Of a DNA stretch of 64,000 nucleotides, positions 46,194 through 56,639 are shown one piece after another. Position 1 is the first letter of the stretch; each line of letters begins with the position of its first letter. The stretch lies in the NCBI RefSeq assembly GCF_022568835.1, contig NZ_JAKZHV010000008.1, forward strand, positions 116,396 to 180,395, given 5' to 3'. The position numbers and the translations under genes were made by a program. A model generated the notes under the pieces. The model worked only from the letters and a program-made list of their open reading frames with translations. It had not been told where the DNA came from and made no database searches. This stretch comes from Arsenicicoccus piscis. GTDB lineage: Bacteria; Actinomycetota; Actinomycetes; Actinomycetales; Dermatophilaceae.

Positions 46194-46198
46194 GCCGG
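46178..46198. terminator. Hairpin at the era / protease convergence
   Basis: CCGGCTC (46178-46184) and GAGCCGG (46192-46198) pair perfectly across 7 nt, overlapping the era stop codon. There is no T-run; it could end transcription in both directions. Confidence 0.45.
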
Positions 46199-46209
46199 AG
46201 CAGCGCTGA

Positions 46210-47418
46210 CTAGCCGAGCACCTTGACGGTCGTCCACGCCTGCTGGACCGCCTCGGACTCCGCGCCGCTGCCGTAGCGCTTCTCGGCGGCGGCCACCGTG
46301 GCGGTCGCGAAGGTGGCGAAGTCGCAGTCCTTGGGCAGCGAGCCCTCCGTGACGGTGTCGTACCAGATCTGGCCGGGCTTCTCCCAGGCGTTGCCCCCGA
46401 TGCCCGTGGCCGCGAGGTAGAACGCCCGGTTGGGGATGCCGGAGTTGATGTGCACGCCACCGTTGTCGTGGTCGGCGTCGTGCGGCAGATCGTCGTAGTG
46501 ATCCATGTCGGCCGGCTGCGGGTCCTTGCCGAGCTGGTCGTCGTCGTAGGCGGTGCCCGGCGCCTTCATCGAGCGCAGCGCGACCCCCTCGACCTTGGCG
46601 GTGAACAGGCCCTCGCCGATCAGCCAGTCGGCCTCGTCGGCGGTCTGCTTCAGCGTGCGCTGCTTGACCAGCGAGCCGAACACGTCCGAGATCGACTCGT
46701 TGAGGGCCCCGGACTGCGCGAGGTAGATCAGCCCCGCGGTGTACTGCGTGAAGCCGTGCGACAGCTCGTGCCCGATGACGTCGACGCTCGCGGTGAAGCG
46801 GTTGAAGATCACGCCGTCGCCGTCACCGAAGACCATCTGCGCGCCGTCCCAGAACGCGTTGTCGTAGCGCTGCCCGTAGTGCACGGAGGCGACGAGCGGC
46901 AGTCCGTGGCCGTCGAGGGAGTCGCGCCCGAAGCACCGGTAGTAGAGCGACCAGGTGTCACCGAGCCCGGTGTAGGCCTCGTTGATCGAGACGTCGGTGA
47001 CCTTGCGACCACCCTCCTTGCGCTTGAGGGTGCCCGGCAGCGACGTCCCACCCGCAGCGTCGTAGACCGATCGCTGGGCCTTGGCGCGACCGGCGGCGGC
47101 GCGCGGGGCGGTGGCCGTGGGCGGCACCGGCTGGGTGCGCGCCTGCAGGTGAGGCGGGATCAGGCCGCCCTGGGTGACCGGCCCACCCGGCCGGTCGGCC
47201 CGGGCCGCGCGCACGTCCCGCGTGCCGCGCAGGTCGGTGTCGACCCGCAGGGAGGCGGCCGCGGCGGCGGCGATCCTGGGATCGTCGTTCTGCGCGAGCC
47301 GTTGGAGCAGGTAGGGCGGCAGGATGCCGCAGCCCCGCAGCATGGGGATCGGCACCCTGGTCGGCATGGTGGTCGGCACGGTCATCGTCGGCTGAGTCCT
47401 CGTCTGCTGTGTCCTCAT
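46210..47418 (-). CDS. Protealysin-like M4 metalloprotease
   Basis: Zinc protease of 402 residues with a short prosegment instead of the long thermolysin propeptide. The prosegment motif IPPYLL-type GILPPYLLQRLAQ lies at about residues 30-43, as in protealysins. Catalytic site: H217-E-L-S-H221, zinc-ligand E241 in NESISDVFG, and a late histidine (about 323) in GGVHINSGIPN. No signal peptide is visible, as in protealysins. No emfourin-type inhibitor gene is adjacent. The ATG at 47418 follows a CACACT box by 6 nt; MTVPTT 33 bases in is an alternative. Confidence 0.88.
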   Translation of the reverse strand: MRTQQTRTQPTMTVPTTMPTRVPIPMLRGCGILPPYLLQRLAQNDDPRIAAAAAASLRVDTDLRGTRDVRAARADRPGGPVTQGGLIPPHLQARTQPVPPTATAPRAAAGRAKAQRSVYDAAGGTSLPGTLKRKEGGRKVTDVSINEAYTGLGDTWSLYYRCFGRDSLDGHGLPLVASVHYGQRYDNAFWDGAQMVFGDGDGVIFNRFTASVDVIGHELSHGFTQYTAGLIYLAQSGALNESISDVFGSLVKQRTLKQTADEADWLIGEGLFTAKVEGVALRSMKAPGTAYDDDQLGKDPQPADMDHYDDLPHDADHDNGGVHINSGIPNRAFYLAATGIGGNAWEKPGQIWYDTVTEGSLPKDCDFATFATATVAAAEKRYGSGAESEAVQQAWTTVKVLG

Positions 47419-47430
47419 GCCCTCAGTGTG
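47419..47430 (-). promoter_or_regulatory. Predicted -10 box of the M4 protease gene
   Basis: Minus-strand CACACT (47430 to 47425), 6 nt, then ATG at 47418; a weak -10 match. Confidence 0.3.
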
Positions 47431-47529
47431 CTCCGCACCACTGACAGACCCCCACCCCAGACCGATCCGGGCTGTCCCACATCGTGGGATCGCGTCGCGG
47501 CGGGCGGAGCGCGAGCGCGACGAACGGCC

Positions 47530-47542
47530 TAGGGTGGTGCTC
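47530..47542 (+). promoter_or_regulatory. Predicted leuA-operon -10 box
   Basis: TAGGGT at 47530-47535, then 7 nt and the GTG of the leader peptide at 47543, so the transcript probably begins at the leader start codon. Confidence 0.55.
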
Positions 47543-47571
47543 GTGAGCTCCTGGCGACTCCTCCTTGGCCG

Positions 47572-47587
<16 letters not shown>
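47543..47587 (+). CDS. leuL: Leucine-rich leader peptide of leuA (attenuator)
   Basis: Frame GTG-AGC-TCC-TGG-CGA-CTC-CTC: 14 codons encoding MSSWRLLLGRRDEA, with three consecutive leucine codons (CTC CTC CTT), ending in TGA. Three adjacent leucine codons upstream of leuA are the signature of ribosome-mediated attenuation. An 11-bp perfect inverted repeat (47572-47582 with 47599-47609) overlaps the end of the leader and its downstream sequence. The GTG stands 7 nt from a -10 box, so the leader is probably leaderless. Confidence 0.75.
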
Positions 47588-49396
<1,809 letters not shown>

Positions 49397-49442
49397 TCGG
49401 CCGTCCCACGCCCCGGTCCACGACGATCTCGTAGACCGGCCC

Positions 49443-49484
49443 ACGGGCCCGTGGCCACCGCACCCCGGTGGGCCACGGGCCCGT
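49443..49484 (+). terminator. leuA terminator
   Basis: ACGGGCCCGTGGCC at 49443-49456 pairs perfectly with GGCCACGGGCCCGT at 49471-49484 (14 bp), followed by TCTCTG. It lies 46 bp past the leuA stop. Confidence 0.88.
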
Positions 49485-49494
49485 TCTCTGATGC

Positions 49495-49546
49495 ACTCAG
49501 AGATATAAAGCGTCAATTCTGAGTAGAAAACTTGAGTATCCGTCAA
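49495..49546. promoter_or_regulatory. AT-rich symmetric region upstream of the aldo/keto reductase
   Basis: ACTCAGA (49495-49501) and TCTGAGT (49518-49524) form a perfect 7-bp inverted repeat, followed by TGAGTA and CGTCAA direct repeats. It is one of the few AT-rich stretches in this region and looks like an operator or promoter patch. Confidence 0.4.
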
Positions 49547-49548
49547 AC

Positions 49549-49629
49549 ATGACACGTCACGCCGGTCTCTCGACCGCCGAGCAGCGCCGGATGGCCTCCG
49601 CGTTCGCGGCCGCCGAGCGGGCGCCGTAG
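49549..49629 (+). CDS. Possible 26-residue ORF, unknown
   Basis: ATG at 49549 opens a 26-codon frame starting MTRHAGLSTAEQRRMASA, ending in a TAG that overlaps the -10 box (TAGCCT) of the next gene. No ribosome site and no family known to me; it may be a remnant or a small regulatory peptide. Confidence 0.25.
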   Translation: MTRHAGLSTAEQRRMASAFAAAERAP

Positions 49630-49638
49630 CCTGACGGC
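49627..49638 (+). promoter_or_regulatory. Predicted -10 box of the aldo/keto reductase (leaderless)
   Basis: TAGCCT at 49627-49632, 6 nt, then ATG at 49639. Confidence 0.45.
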
Positions 49639-50592
49639 ATGCAGACTCGAACGCTGGGAACAGGCGGTCCGGACGTCTCCGTGGTGGGGCTGGGCTGCAA
49701 CAACTTCGGCCGGCCGGGCACCGCGACCGAGCACGACGCGAGCGCCGTGGTGGACGCGGCGATCGAGGCGGGCGTGACCCTGTTCGACACCGCCGACATC
49801 TACAACGTCGGCCGCTCCGAGGAGCTGCTCGGTCAGGCGCTCGCGGACCGGCGTGGCCAGGTCGTCATCGCGACCAAGTGGGGTCACCAGTCCGCGACCG
49901 CACCGGGAGCCGACGACTGGGGTGCCAAGGGCTCGCGCGGCTACATCCGGCGCGCCATCGAGGCCTCCCTGACGCGCCTTGGCACGGACTACATCGACGT
50001 CTATCAGCTGCACACGCCCGACCCGGGCACGCCGATCGAGCAGACGCTCGAGGCGCTGGACGAGCTGGTGCAGGAGGGGCTGGTGCGTCACCTGGGCCAC
50101 TCCAACTTCGACGCCGCCCAGATGCGCGAGGCCGACGCCGTCGCACGCGAGCGGGGGCTGACCCGGTTCGTCAGCGCCCAGAACGAGTACTCCCTGCTGC
50201 GCCGCCAGATCGAGGAGCAGGACCTGGCCGTCGCCCGCGAGCTGGGCCTCGGCGTGCTGCCGTTCTTCCCGCTCGCGTCCGGGCTGCTGACCGGCAAGTA
50301 CCGCAAGGACCAGATCCCCGAGGGCGCACGCCTCGCCAGCCGTCGCGACCAGCTGACCGACCTGCTGGGCGAGGCGGGCTGGGACGGGCTGGAGCGCTAC
50401 CTCGCGGTCTGCGCCGAGGCCGGCATCACGCCGCTCGAGGGGGCGGTGGGCTGGCTGCTCGCGCAGGACGGCGTCACCTCGGTCATCTCCGGTGCGACCA
50501 GCGCCGAGCAGGTGCGCGCCAACGCCGCCGCCGGTGCCGTGGACCTCTCGCGGGACACGGTGACCCGGCTCGCCGGAGCGTTCGACGCCTGA
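49639..50592 (+). CDS. Aldo/keto reductase
   Basis: TIM-barrel oxidoreductase of 317 residues. Active-site Asp and Tyr lie in LFDTADIYNVGRSEELLGQAL; the lysine is in VIATKWGHQ; DYIDVYQLHTPDPGTPIEQTLEALDELVQEG and an NADPH-binding C-terminus (GVTSVISGATSAEQVRANAAA) complete the pattern. The substrate cannot be inferred. It is convergent with alkB (40 bp) and stands alone downstream of the leuA terminator. Confidence 0.9.
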   Translation: MQTRTLGTGGPDVSVVGLGCNNFGRPGTATEHDASAVVDAAIEAGVTLFDTADIYNVGRSEELLGQALADRRGQVVIATKWGHQSATAPGADDWGAKGSRGYIRRAIEASLTRLGTDYIDVYQLHTPDPGTPIEQTLEALDELVQEGLVRHLGHSNFDAAQMREADAVARERGLTRFVSAQNEYSLLRRQIEEQDLAVARELGLGVLPFFPLASGLLTGKYRKDQIPEGARLASRRDQLTDLLGEAGWDGLERYLAVCAEAGITPLEGAVGWLLAQDGVTSVISGATSAEQVRANAAAGAVDLSRDTVTRLAGAFDA

Positions 50593-50632
50593 GCGACGTC
50601 AGGGCTGACCCACGGCCGACCCAACCCCGAGC

Positions 50633-51259
50633 TCAGCGAACTCCCTTGGGCCGGAACTGGATCGAGATGCGCGGCCCGACGTGCTGGGCCGTCTTGGGGA
50701 TGGCGTGCTCCCAGGTGCGCTGGCACGAGCCGCCCATCACGACGAGGTCGCCGTGGCCGAGGGCGAAGCGGTGCGCCGTCGACCCTCCGCGCGGCCGCAG
50801 CGCCAGCGTGCGCGCATCACCGATCGACACGATCGCGACCATGGTGTCCTCGGTGGAGCCACGCCCGATGGTGTCGCCGTGCCACGCCACCGAGTCCGCC
50901 CCGCTGCGATACAGGCACAGCCCCGCGCTCGTGAGCGGCTCGCCGAGCTCGCCCTGGTAGTGCGCGTTGAGCCGGTCGCGGGCCTCGTCCAGCATGGGGT
51001 GGGGCAGCTGCTCGCTGCTCCCGTAGAACTTGGTGAGCCGGGGCACGTCGACCTCGCGGTCGTACATCTGGCGTCGCTCGGCGTGCCAGGGGACACCCTC
51101 GACCAGCTCGTCGAACAGGGCGTCCGACCCGGCGAGCCAACCCGGCCGGTGGTCGACCCAGGCACCGAGGGTCAGGCTGGTGCGCTGCACCGTGTCACCG
51201 AGCCGGCCGAAGCGGGGCGCCTCGGCCAGGTCGAGCAGCGATCCCTGCAAGGACATCAT
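50633..51259 (-). CDS. alkB: Alpha-ketoglutarate-dependent dioxygenase AlkB
   Basis: Fe(II)/2-oxoglutarate-dependent repair enzyme of 208 residues that removes alkyl groups from DNA or RNA bases. The iron-binding HxD...H set is visible: VAWHGDTIG (H and D) and RTWEHAIPK (H), and the 2-oxoglutarate-binding arginines appear in GPRISIQFRPKG. KFYGSSEQLPHPM matches the nucleotide-recognition lid. The ATG at 51259 is supported by the TACGCT box 6 nt upstream; the next codon is also ATG. It is divergent from a flavoprotein gene. Confidence 0.88.
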   Translation of the reverse strand: MMSLQGSLLDLAEAPRFGRLGDTVQRTSLTLGAWVDHRPGWLAGSDALFDELVEGVPWHAERRQMYDREVDVPRLTKFYGSSEQLPHPMLDEARDRLNAHYQGELGEPLTSAGLCLYRSGADSVAWHGDTIGRGSTEDTMVAIVSIGDARTLALRPRGGSTAHRFALGHGDLVVMGGSCQRTWEHAIPKTAQHVGPRISIQFRPKGVR

Positions 51260-51271
51260 GGCACTAGCGTA
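51260..51271 (-). promoter_or_regulatory. Predicted -10 box of alkB (leaderless)
   Basis: Minus-strand TACGCT (51271 to 51266), 6 nt, then ATG at 51259. Confidence 0.45.
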
Positions 51272-51351
51272 GCAATTCTCGAACATAGGAGCGAGTGCGG
51301 CTCACCCTCGTTCGTCGCGCGCCAACGGGTGGGGACGTGCCTGATCGGCGA

Positions 51352-51363
51352 TATCGTGGGGGC
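51352..51363 (+). promoter_or_regulatory. Predicted -10 box of the TrxR-like fusion (leaderless)
   Basis: TATCGT at 51352-51357, 6 nt, then ATG at 51364. Confidence 0.45.
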
Positions 51364-53064
51364 ATGCACGAGGTCACCTTCGTCGGCCAGCCGATCATCC
51401 TGGTCGTGGCACCGGTCGAGCAGCGCGACGATCTGGTCGAGGAGCTGGCGTCGCGCTACGGCCGCGACTACGACCTGCGCTCCGCGGTGACCTTCGCCGA
51501 GGCGCTGAGCGTCGTCACCCGTGCGCTGAGCGAGGAGCGCACGATCGCCCTGCTCGTCGTCGGCCCCGACGTCGGCGGCACGTCCGGCATCGACGTCTCG
51601 ACGGCCGTCCACGCGTTGTCGCCGACCACGCGCCGCATTGTGGCCCTCCCGCGCGGCTGGGACTGGTCGACGGCCGGGACCGAGCAGATCCGCGAGGCCA
51701 ACACGGCCGGACGCATCGACACCTACCTCGGCACCCCGCAGGCCGAGCGCGACGAGGAGTTCCACGCCGCCATCACCGAGATCCTCTCGGACTGGGCGTG
51801 GACGTCCAGCGCGGTGGTCGTCGAGGGCATGCAGATCGTCAGCGACGGCCACTCGGCCGAGCTGTCCGCGCTGGTCGACTTCTGCCAGCGCATGGGGATG
51901 CCCTACCGGCGCCACCACACGAGCTCGGAGGTGGGCCGGCAGATCGTCGACGGGTGCCCGGGCGAGGTGGCGTTCCCGCTGGTGCGGCTGCCGTCCGGCG
52001 ACTATCTCGTGCGGCCGACGCTGGCCGAGATCGGGAGCCTGCTCTACGGCCGGCCGAGCGAGCTGCCCCAGGACCTCCTGGCCGACCTCCTCGTCGTCGG
52101 CGCCGGACCGGCGGGCCTCGCGGCCGCGGTCTACGGCGCGTCCGAGGGGCTGTCGACCGTCGTGGTCGAGTCCGAGGCCATCGGTGGTCAGGCGGGCACC
52201 AGCTCGATGATCCGCAACTACCTCGGGTTCCCGCGCGGCATCTCCGGGATGCGCCTGTCGCAGCGGGCCCGGGTGCAGGCGCTGCGCTTCGGCGCACGCT
52301 TCCTCGTCGGCTTCCCGGTCAGCGGGCTGAGCGTGGCCCCCGAGCCGGGCGCGCCGCACGTGGTCGAGTTCGAGGACGGCACGCGGGTCGGGGCCCGGAC
52401 GGTGCTGATCGCGACCGGCTCGAGCTATCGGCGTCTCGGCGTCGAGCCCGTCGAGGAGCTCGTGGGCCGCGGCGTGCACTACGGGGCGGCCATGAGCGTG
52501 GCGCGTGACGCCACCGGTGCCGACGCCTACATCGTCGGCGGGGGCAACTCCGCCGGGCAGGCGGCGCTGCACCTGGCCCGCTTCGCCCGTCGGGTGACGA
52601 TCCTCGTGCGCCGGCCCGACCTGAGCGCGACCATGTCGGACTACCTCGTCCGCGAGATCCAGGACAACCCGCGCATCGCGGTGCGCGGTTGCACCGAGGT
52701 CGTCGATGCCCGCGGGATCGATCGGCTCGAGGGGCTCACCCTTCGCGACACGACCACCGGCGCGGAGGAGCACGTCGCCGCCGGGCTGCTCCTGCTGCTG
52801 CTCGGCGCAAAGCCGTGCACGACCTGGCTGCCGGGCGAGATCGCTACGGACGAGCGGGGATTCGTCCTCACGGGCCGCGACGTGCCGCAGGACCGGTGGC
52901 ACGGCGAACGACCGCCGGAGGCGAGCGCGACGAGCATCCCGGGGATCTACGCCGCCGGTGACGTGCGCAGCGGCTCCATGAAGCGGGTCGCCAGCGCCAG
53001 CGGCGAGGGCGCCGGTGTCGTGCCCCTCGTCCACGCCCATCTCGACGACCTCGCGAGCGCCTGA
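51364..53064 (+). CDS. REC-like/thioredoxin-fold/TrxR-like fused flavoprotein without CxxC
   Basis: Protein of 566 residues in three parts: a receiver-like N-terminus (about 1-140: [24 protein letters not shown]...[16 protein letters not shown]), a thioredoxin-like middle (about 145-230) and a TrxR-type flavoprotein (about 240-566) with FAD motif GAGPAG (246-251), NADPH motif GGGNSAG (392-398) and a late [10 protein letters not shown]. Where low-Mr TrxR carries the redox pair (CATC), this has Y-G-A-A-M (about 373-377), so it cannot be a normal thioredoxin reductase. Its partner or substrate is unknown. Divergent from alkB; recO begins 2 bp after its stop. Confidence 0.88.
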   Translation: MHEVTFVGQPIILVVAPVEQRDDLVEELASRYGRDYDLRSAVTFAEALSVVTRALSEERTIALLVVGPDVGGTSGIDVSTAVHALSPTTRRIVALPRGWDWSTAGTEQIREANTAGRIDTYLGTPQAERDEEFHAAITEILSDWAWTSSAVVVEGMQIVSDGHSAELSALVDFCQRMGMPYRRHHTSSEVGRQIVDGCPGEVAFPLVRLPSGDYLVRPTLAEIGSLLYGRPSELPQDLLADLLVVGAGPAGLAAAVYGASEGLSTVVVESEAIGGQAGTSSMIRNYLGFPRGISGMRLSQRARVQALRFGARFLVGFPVSGLSVAPEPGAPHVVEFEDGTRVGARTVLIATGSSYRRLGVEPVEELVGRGVHYGAAMSVARDATGADAYIVGGGNSAGQAALHLARFARRVTILVRRPDLSATMSDYLVREIQDNPRIAVRGCTEVVDARGIDRLEGLTLRDTTTGAEEHVAAGLLLLLLGAKPCTTWLPGEIATDERGFVLTGRDVPQDRWHGERPPEASATSIPGIYAAGDVRSGSMKRVASASGEGAGVVPLVHAHLDDLASA

Positions 53065-53066
53065 CC

Positions 53067-53795
53067 TTGGCGCTCTACCGCGACGAGGCAATCGTGCTCC
53101 GCACCCACAAGCTGGGCGAGGCCGACCGCATCGTCACCCTCTTCGCGCGCCGCACCGGCAAGGTGCGCGCGGTCGCGAAGGGGGTCCGACGCACGAAGTC
53201 GCGCTTCGGGGCGCGGCTCGAGCCGTTCATGCTCGTCGACGTCATGCTCTACGAGGGCCGCACCCTGGACACGATCACCCAGGTGGAGACCAAGGGTGCC
53301 TACGGCGAGCCGATCGCCGCGCACTACGACCGCTACACCGCGGCGTGCGCGATGCTCGAGACCGCCGATCAGCTGACCCAGGAGCGCGAGCCCGCGCCCC
53401 AGCAGTTCATGCTGCTCGCCGGGGCGCTGCGCTCCCTCGCCATCGGCGAGCACGACCCCGCGCTCACCCTGGACGCCTACCTGCTGCGCGCGGTCGCCAC
53501 CGCGGGCTGGGCGCCGACCTTCGACTCGTGCGCGCGCTGCGGCGCCCCGGGGCCGCACCGCGGCTTCCACCTGCAGGCCGGGGGAGCGGTCTGCCGGGAC
53601 TGTCGTCCGACCGGTGCGTCCGCTCCCGCTCCCGACACCCTGCGGCTGCTGTCCGCCCTGCTGTCGGGCGACTGGGACTACGCTGACGCGAGCGCGGCGG
53701 GCAACCGGCGCGAAGGGGCCGGGCTGGTCGCGGCCTTCGTCCAGTGGCACCTCGAGCGCGGGGTCCGATCGTTGAGGATGGTAGAACGCCTGTGA
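53067..53795 (+). CDS. recO: DNA repair protein RecO
   Basis: RecF-pathway mediator of 242 residues that loads RecA with RecR and anneals DNA. The N-terminal OB fold begins [48 protein letters not shown], and the C-terminal zinc region has CARCGA and CRDC. The TTG start at 53067 is supported by the family's near-identical N-terminus. It is 2 bp behind the flavoprotein gene and overlaps uppS by GTGA. Confidence 0.94.
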   Translation: MALYRDEAIVLRTHKLGEADRIVTLFARRTGKVRAVAKGVRRTKSRFGARLEPFMLVDVMLYEGRTLDTITQVETKGAYGEPIAAHYDRYTAACAMLETADQLTQEREPAPQQFMLLAGALRSLAIGEHDPALTLDAYLLRAVATAGWAPTFDSCARCGAPGPHRGFHLQAGGAVCRDCRPTGASAPAPDTLRLLSALLSGDWDYADASAAGNRREGAGLVAAFVQWHLERGVRSLRMVERL

Positions 53796-54673
53796 CCCCG
53801 CCCCTGCCCGGTCGCCGTCGGCGCCTGGAGCCCACCTGGTCCGGCGTGGTGCCTCCGCCCCCTCACTCGTCCGGTGCCCGGCCGCCGGCCATTCCGGCCG
53901 AGCTGGTGCCTGAGCACGTCGCCATCGTCATGGACGGCAACGGCCGCTGGGCCAACGCCCGGGGGCTGCCGCGCACCAAGGGGCACGAGATGGGCGAGGC
54001 CGCCCTGCTCGACGTGATCGCCGGCGCCATCGAGCTGGGCGTCAAGAGCATCTCCGCCTACGCGTTCTCGACCGAGAACTGGCGCCGGTCGCCCGACGAG
54101 GTGCGCTGGCTGATGGGCTTCAACCGGCAGGTGATCCGCCGGCGTCGCCACGAGATGGGCTCGTGGGGCGTGCGGATCCGCTGGGTCGGCCGTAGACCGC
54201 GCCTGTGGACGTCCGTGATCAAGGAGCTCGAGGACGCCCAGGAGATGTCGCAGGACAACGACGTGCTCACGCTCTACTTCTGCCTCAACTACGGCGGTCG
54301 CGCCGAGATCGCCGACGCCGCAAGGGATCTCGCGCGGCTGGCGGTGGAGGGCAAGATCAAGGCGAGCTCCATCGACGAGCGCATGCTCGGCCGGCACCTG
54401 CAGTGGGCCGACATGCCGGACGTAGACCTGTTCGTCCGCTCGTCGGGCGAGCAGCGCACCTCGAACTTCCTGCTGTGGCAGAGCGCCTACGCCGAGATGG
54501 TCTTCCTCGACACGCTCTGGCCGGACTTCGACCGCCGCGACCTGTGGCGGGCGTGCGAGATCTACGCCAGTCGCGAGCGGCGCTACGGCGGCGCGGTGGA
54601 CGCGGTGGACCCCTCGGAGTCTGCGGACGCAGGGGACACCACTGACCCCGCCGACCCCACTGACCAAATGTAA
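53792..54673 (+). CDS. uppS: Z-isoprenyl diphosphate synthase (UppS family)
   Basis: Cis-prenyltransferase of 293 residues making the long-chain Z-polyprenyl diphosphate that carries cell-wall precursors. [27 protein letters not shown] (catalytic Asp, about residue 48), [14 protein letters not shown]-type RIRWVGR and a C-terminal [36 protein letters not shown]. The GTG at 53792 overlaps the recO stop. The tail is acidic and Asp/Pro/Thr-rich. recO-uppS is a conserved actinobacterial pair. Confidence 0.94.
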   Translation: MTPPLPGRRRRLEPTWSGVVPPPPHSSGARPPAIPAELVPEHVAIVMDGNGRWANARGLPRTKGHEMGEAALLDVIAGAIELGVKSISAYAFSTENWRRSPDEVRWLMGFNRQVIRRRRHEMGSWGVRIRWVGRRPRLWTSVIKELEDAQEMSQDNDVLTLYFCLNYGGRAEIADAARDLARLAVEGKIKASSIDERMLGRHLQWADMPDVDLFVRSSGEQRTSNFLLWQSAYAEMVFLDTLWPDFDRRDLWRACEIYASRERRYGGAVDAVDPSESADAGDTTDPADPTDQM

Positions 54674-54778
54674 AGAAATTAAAACGATCTATTAACCCAT
54701 ATGGTGGATCGCGCCTAGCCTCGTCAGTGACACCTCGATCTCAGCGATCGCGGACCTGAGCAAGGAGGCTTGGAACCC

Positions 54779-56212
54779 ATGTCCCACGGAGCGCCTGCAC
54801 CCGGCTTGAACACCGGGGTCACCCTGCCACCGCTCGAGGCCGGACCCCACCAGCGCCGGCTCGACCTGATCGCGATCGTCGCGACCTTCGGTGGCCTGCT
54901 GTTCGGCTACGACACCGGCGTCATCAACGGTGCGCTGGAGCCGATGAAGGCAGACCTCGGTCTGAACACCGTCACCGAGGGCCTGGTCACCGCGACCCTG
55001 CTGCTCGGTGCCGCCCTCGGCGCCGTCGTCGGCGGCCGGATGAACGACGCGATCGGCCGCAAGAAGACGCTGACCATCGTCGCGGTGCTGTTCTTCGTCG
55101 GCACCCTGGGCGGCGTGTTCGCCCCGAACCTCATGGTCATGCTGCCCGCCCGCGTCATCCTCGGCTTCGCCGTGGGTGCCGCCTCGGTGACGGTCCCGGT
55201 CTATCTCGCGGAGCTCGCGCCCACCGAGCGCCGGGGCACGCTCTCGGGCCGCAACGAGCTGGCCATCGTCGTCGGCCAGATGCTCGCCTTCATCATCAAC
55301 GCGATCATCGCGAACCTCTGGGGCCACCACGAGGGTGTCTGGCGCTACATGCTCGCCGTCGCCGCCGTCCCGGCGGCCGCGCTCTTCGTCGGCATGCTCC
55401 GCATGCCGGAGTCCCCGCGCTGGCTCATCTCGCAGGGCCGGCACGACGACGCCCTCGACGTGCTGCGCGAGGTGCGCAGCGAGAATCGTGCCAAGGCCGA
55501 GATGGCCGAGGTCGAGCAGCTGGCCCAGGAGGAGGCCGAGTCCAACGTCGGTGGCTGGTCCGACCTCGCCGTGCCGTGGATCGCGCGGATCGTCATGATC
55601 GGCTGTGCCCTCGCCGCCGCCCAGCAGCTGACCGGCATCAACTCGATCATGTACTACGGCACCGAGCTGCTGAAGGACGCCGGTTTCTCGGCCAGCGCCG
55701 CCATCATCGCCAACATCGCCAACGGCGTTCTCGCCGTGGCAGGTTCGGCGCTGTGTCTCTTCGTCATGATCGACCGCATGCGGCGCCGTGACCTGATCAT
55801 CCGCGGCTTCATCGCCACCACGACCGTGCACGGGCTGATCGTCATCACCGCCCTGCTGATGCCCGCCAGCACGTCGCGCGCCTGGGTGATCCTCGTGCTC
55901 TGCGTGACCTTCGTCTTCTTCATGCAGCTGGCGCTGAACGTGCCGGTGTGGGTGTGCCTGTCCGAGCTCTTCCCGCTGCGGCTGCGTGGCTTCGGCATGG
56001 GCCTGTCGATCATGGTCATGTGGCTGGTCAACGCCGCGCTGACCTTCGCCTTCCCGTCGATCGTGGCGTTCGCCGGCCTGGCCGGCATCTTCGGGCTCTT
56101 CTTCGTCGTGGGCCTGATCGCCATCGCGTTCTTGTGGAAGTTCTTGCCCAACACCAGTGGTCGCTCGCTGGAGCAGCTCGAGGAGTCTTTCGCGTCCGGC
56201 AACTTCAGCTAG
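54779..56212 (+). CDS. MFS sugar porter
   Basis: Twelve-helix sugar transporter of 477 residues. Sugar-porter signatures: GGLLFGYDTGVINGAL, GGRMNDAIGRKKTL, RVILGFAVGAASVTVPVYLAELAPTERRG, PESPRWL, QQLTGINSIMYYG and the C-terminal NTSGRSLEQLE. Closest in pattern to myo-inositol or hexose transporters (IolT-like); the true substrate is unknown. AAGGAGG at 54762-54768 precedes the ATG at 54779. The 105-bp gap behind uppS is AT-rich and holds its promoter. The universal stress gene follows after 41 bp. Confidence 0.9.
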   Translation: MSHGAPAPGLNTGVTLPPLEAGPHQRRLDLIAIVATFGGLLFGYDTGVINGALEPMKADLGLNTVTEGLVTATLLLGAALGAVVGGRMNDAIGRKKTLTIVAVLFFVGTLGGVFAPNLMVMLPARVILGFAVGAASVTVPVYLAELAPTERRGTLSGRNELAIVVGQMLAFIINAIIANLWGHHEGVWRYMLAVAAVPAAALFVGMLRMPESPRWLISQGRHDDALDVLREVRSENRAKAEMAEVEQLAQEEAESNVGGWSDLAVPWIARIVMIGCALAAAQQLTGINSIMYYGTELLKDAGFSASAAIIANIANGVLAVAGSALCLFVMIDRMRRRDLIIRGFIATTTVHGLIVITALLMPASTSRAWVILVLCVTFVFFMQLALNVPVWVCLSELFPLRLRGFGMGLSIMVMWLVNAALTFAFPSIVAFAGLAGIFGLFFVVGLIAIAFLWKFLPNTSGRSLEQLEESFASGNFS

Positions 56213-56253
56213 TCACCCCTTCAACACTCCTCTCCCGGAAGGACTTTCACGTC

Positions 56254-56610
56254 ATGTCCGTCATGGTCGCCGTTCCCGACAGCGCCGAGGGTGCGCTGGC
56301 GCTCACCAGCGCCATCGCCGAGGCCCGCCTGCTCGGCACCGACGTGCTCGCGGTCAACCTGGGCCTGCGGCCCATCTCGCCCGAGCACCTGATGAGCGGC
56401 GAGACCCGCATCACCATCCTCGAGCGCACGCACCACGAGTCGCACGCCGAGGTCGTGCTGCACGCCCTCGCCGAGCACCCGGAGACCGAGCGTCTGGTCA
56501 TCGGGGTGAAGCGCCGGTCCAAGGTCGGCAAGGCCCTCATCGGCAGCGTCTCGCAGACCCTGCTGCTCGAGGCCGACGTGCCGATCCTCGCGGTCAAGCT
56601 GCCGCACTGA
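56254..56610 (+). CDS. Universal stress protein (UspA-like)
   Basis: Small 118-residue protein with the UspA fold: start SVMVAVPDSAEGALALTSAIAEARLLGTDVLAVNLG and the end TERLVIGVKRRSKVGKALIGSVSQTLLLEADVPILAVK. The ATP-binding pattern G-x2-G-x9-G-S is loose (GVKRRSKVGKALIGSVSQ), so nucleotide binding is uncertain. It lies 41 bp behind the sugar porter on the same strand, suggesting co-expression. Confidence 0.85.
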   Translation: MSVMVAVPDSAEGALALTSAIAEARLLGTDVLAVNLGLRPISPEHLMSGETRITILERTHHESHAEVVLHALAEHPETERLVIGVKRRSKVGKALIGSVSQTLLLEADVPILAVKLPH

Positions 56611-56639
56611 CCACCCACGCGTCGAACCGTCGTGAGCGG

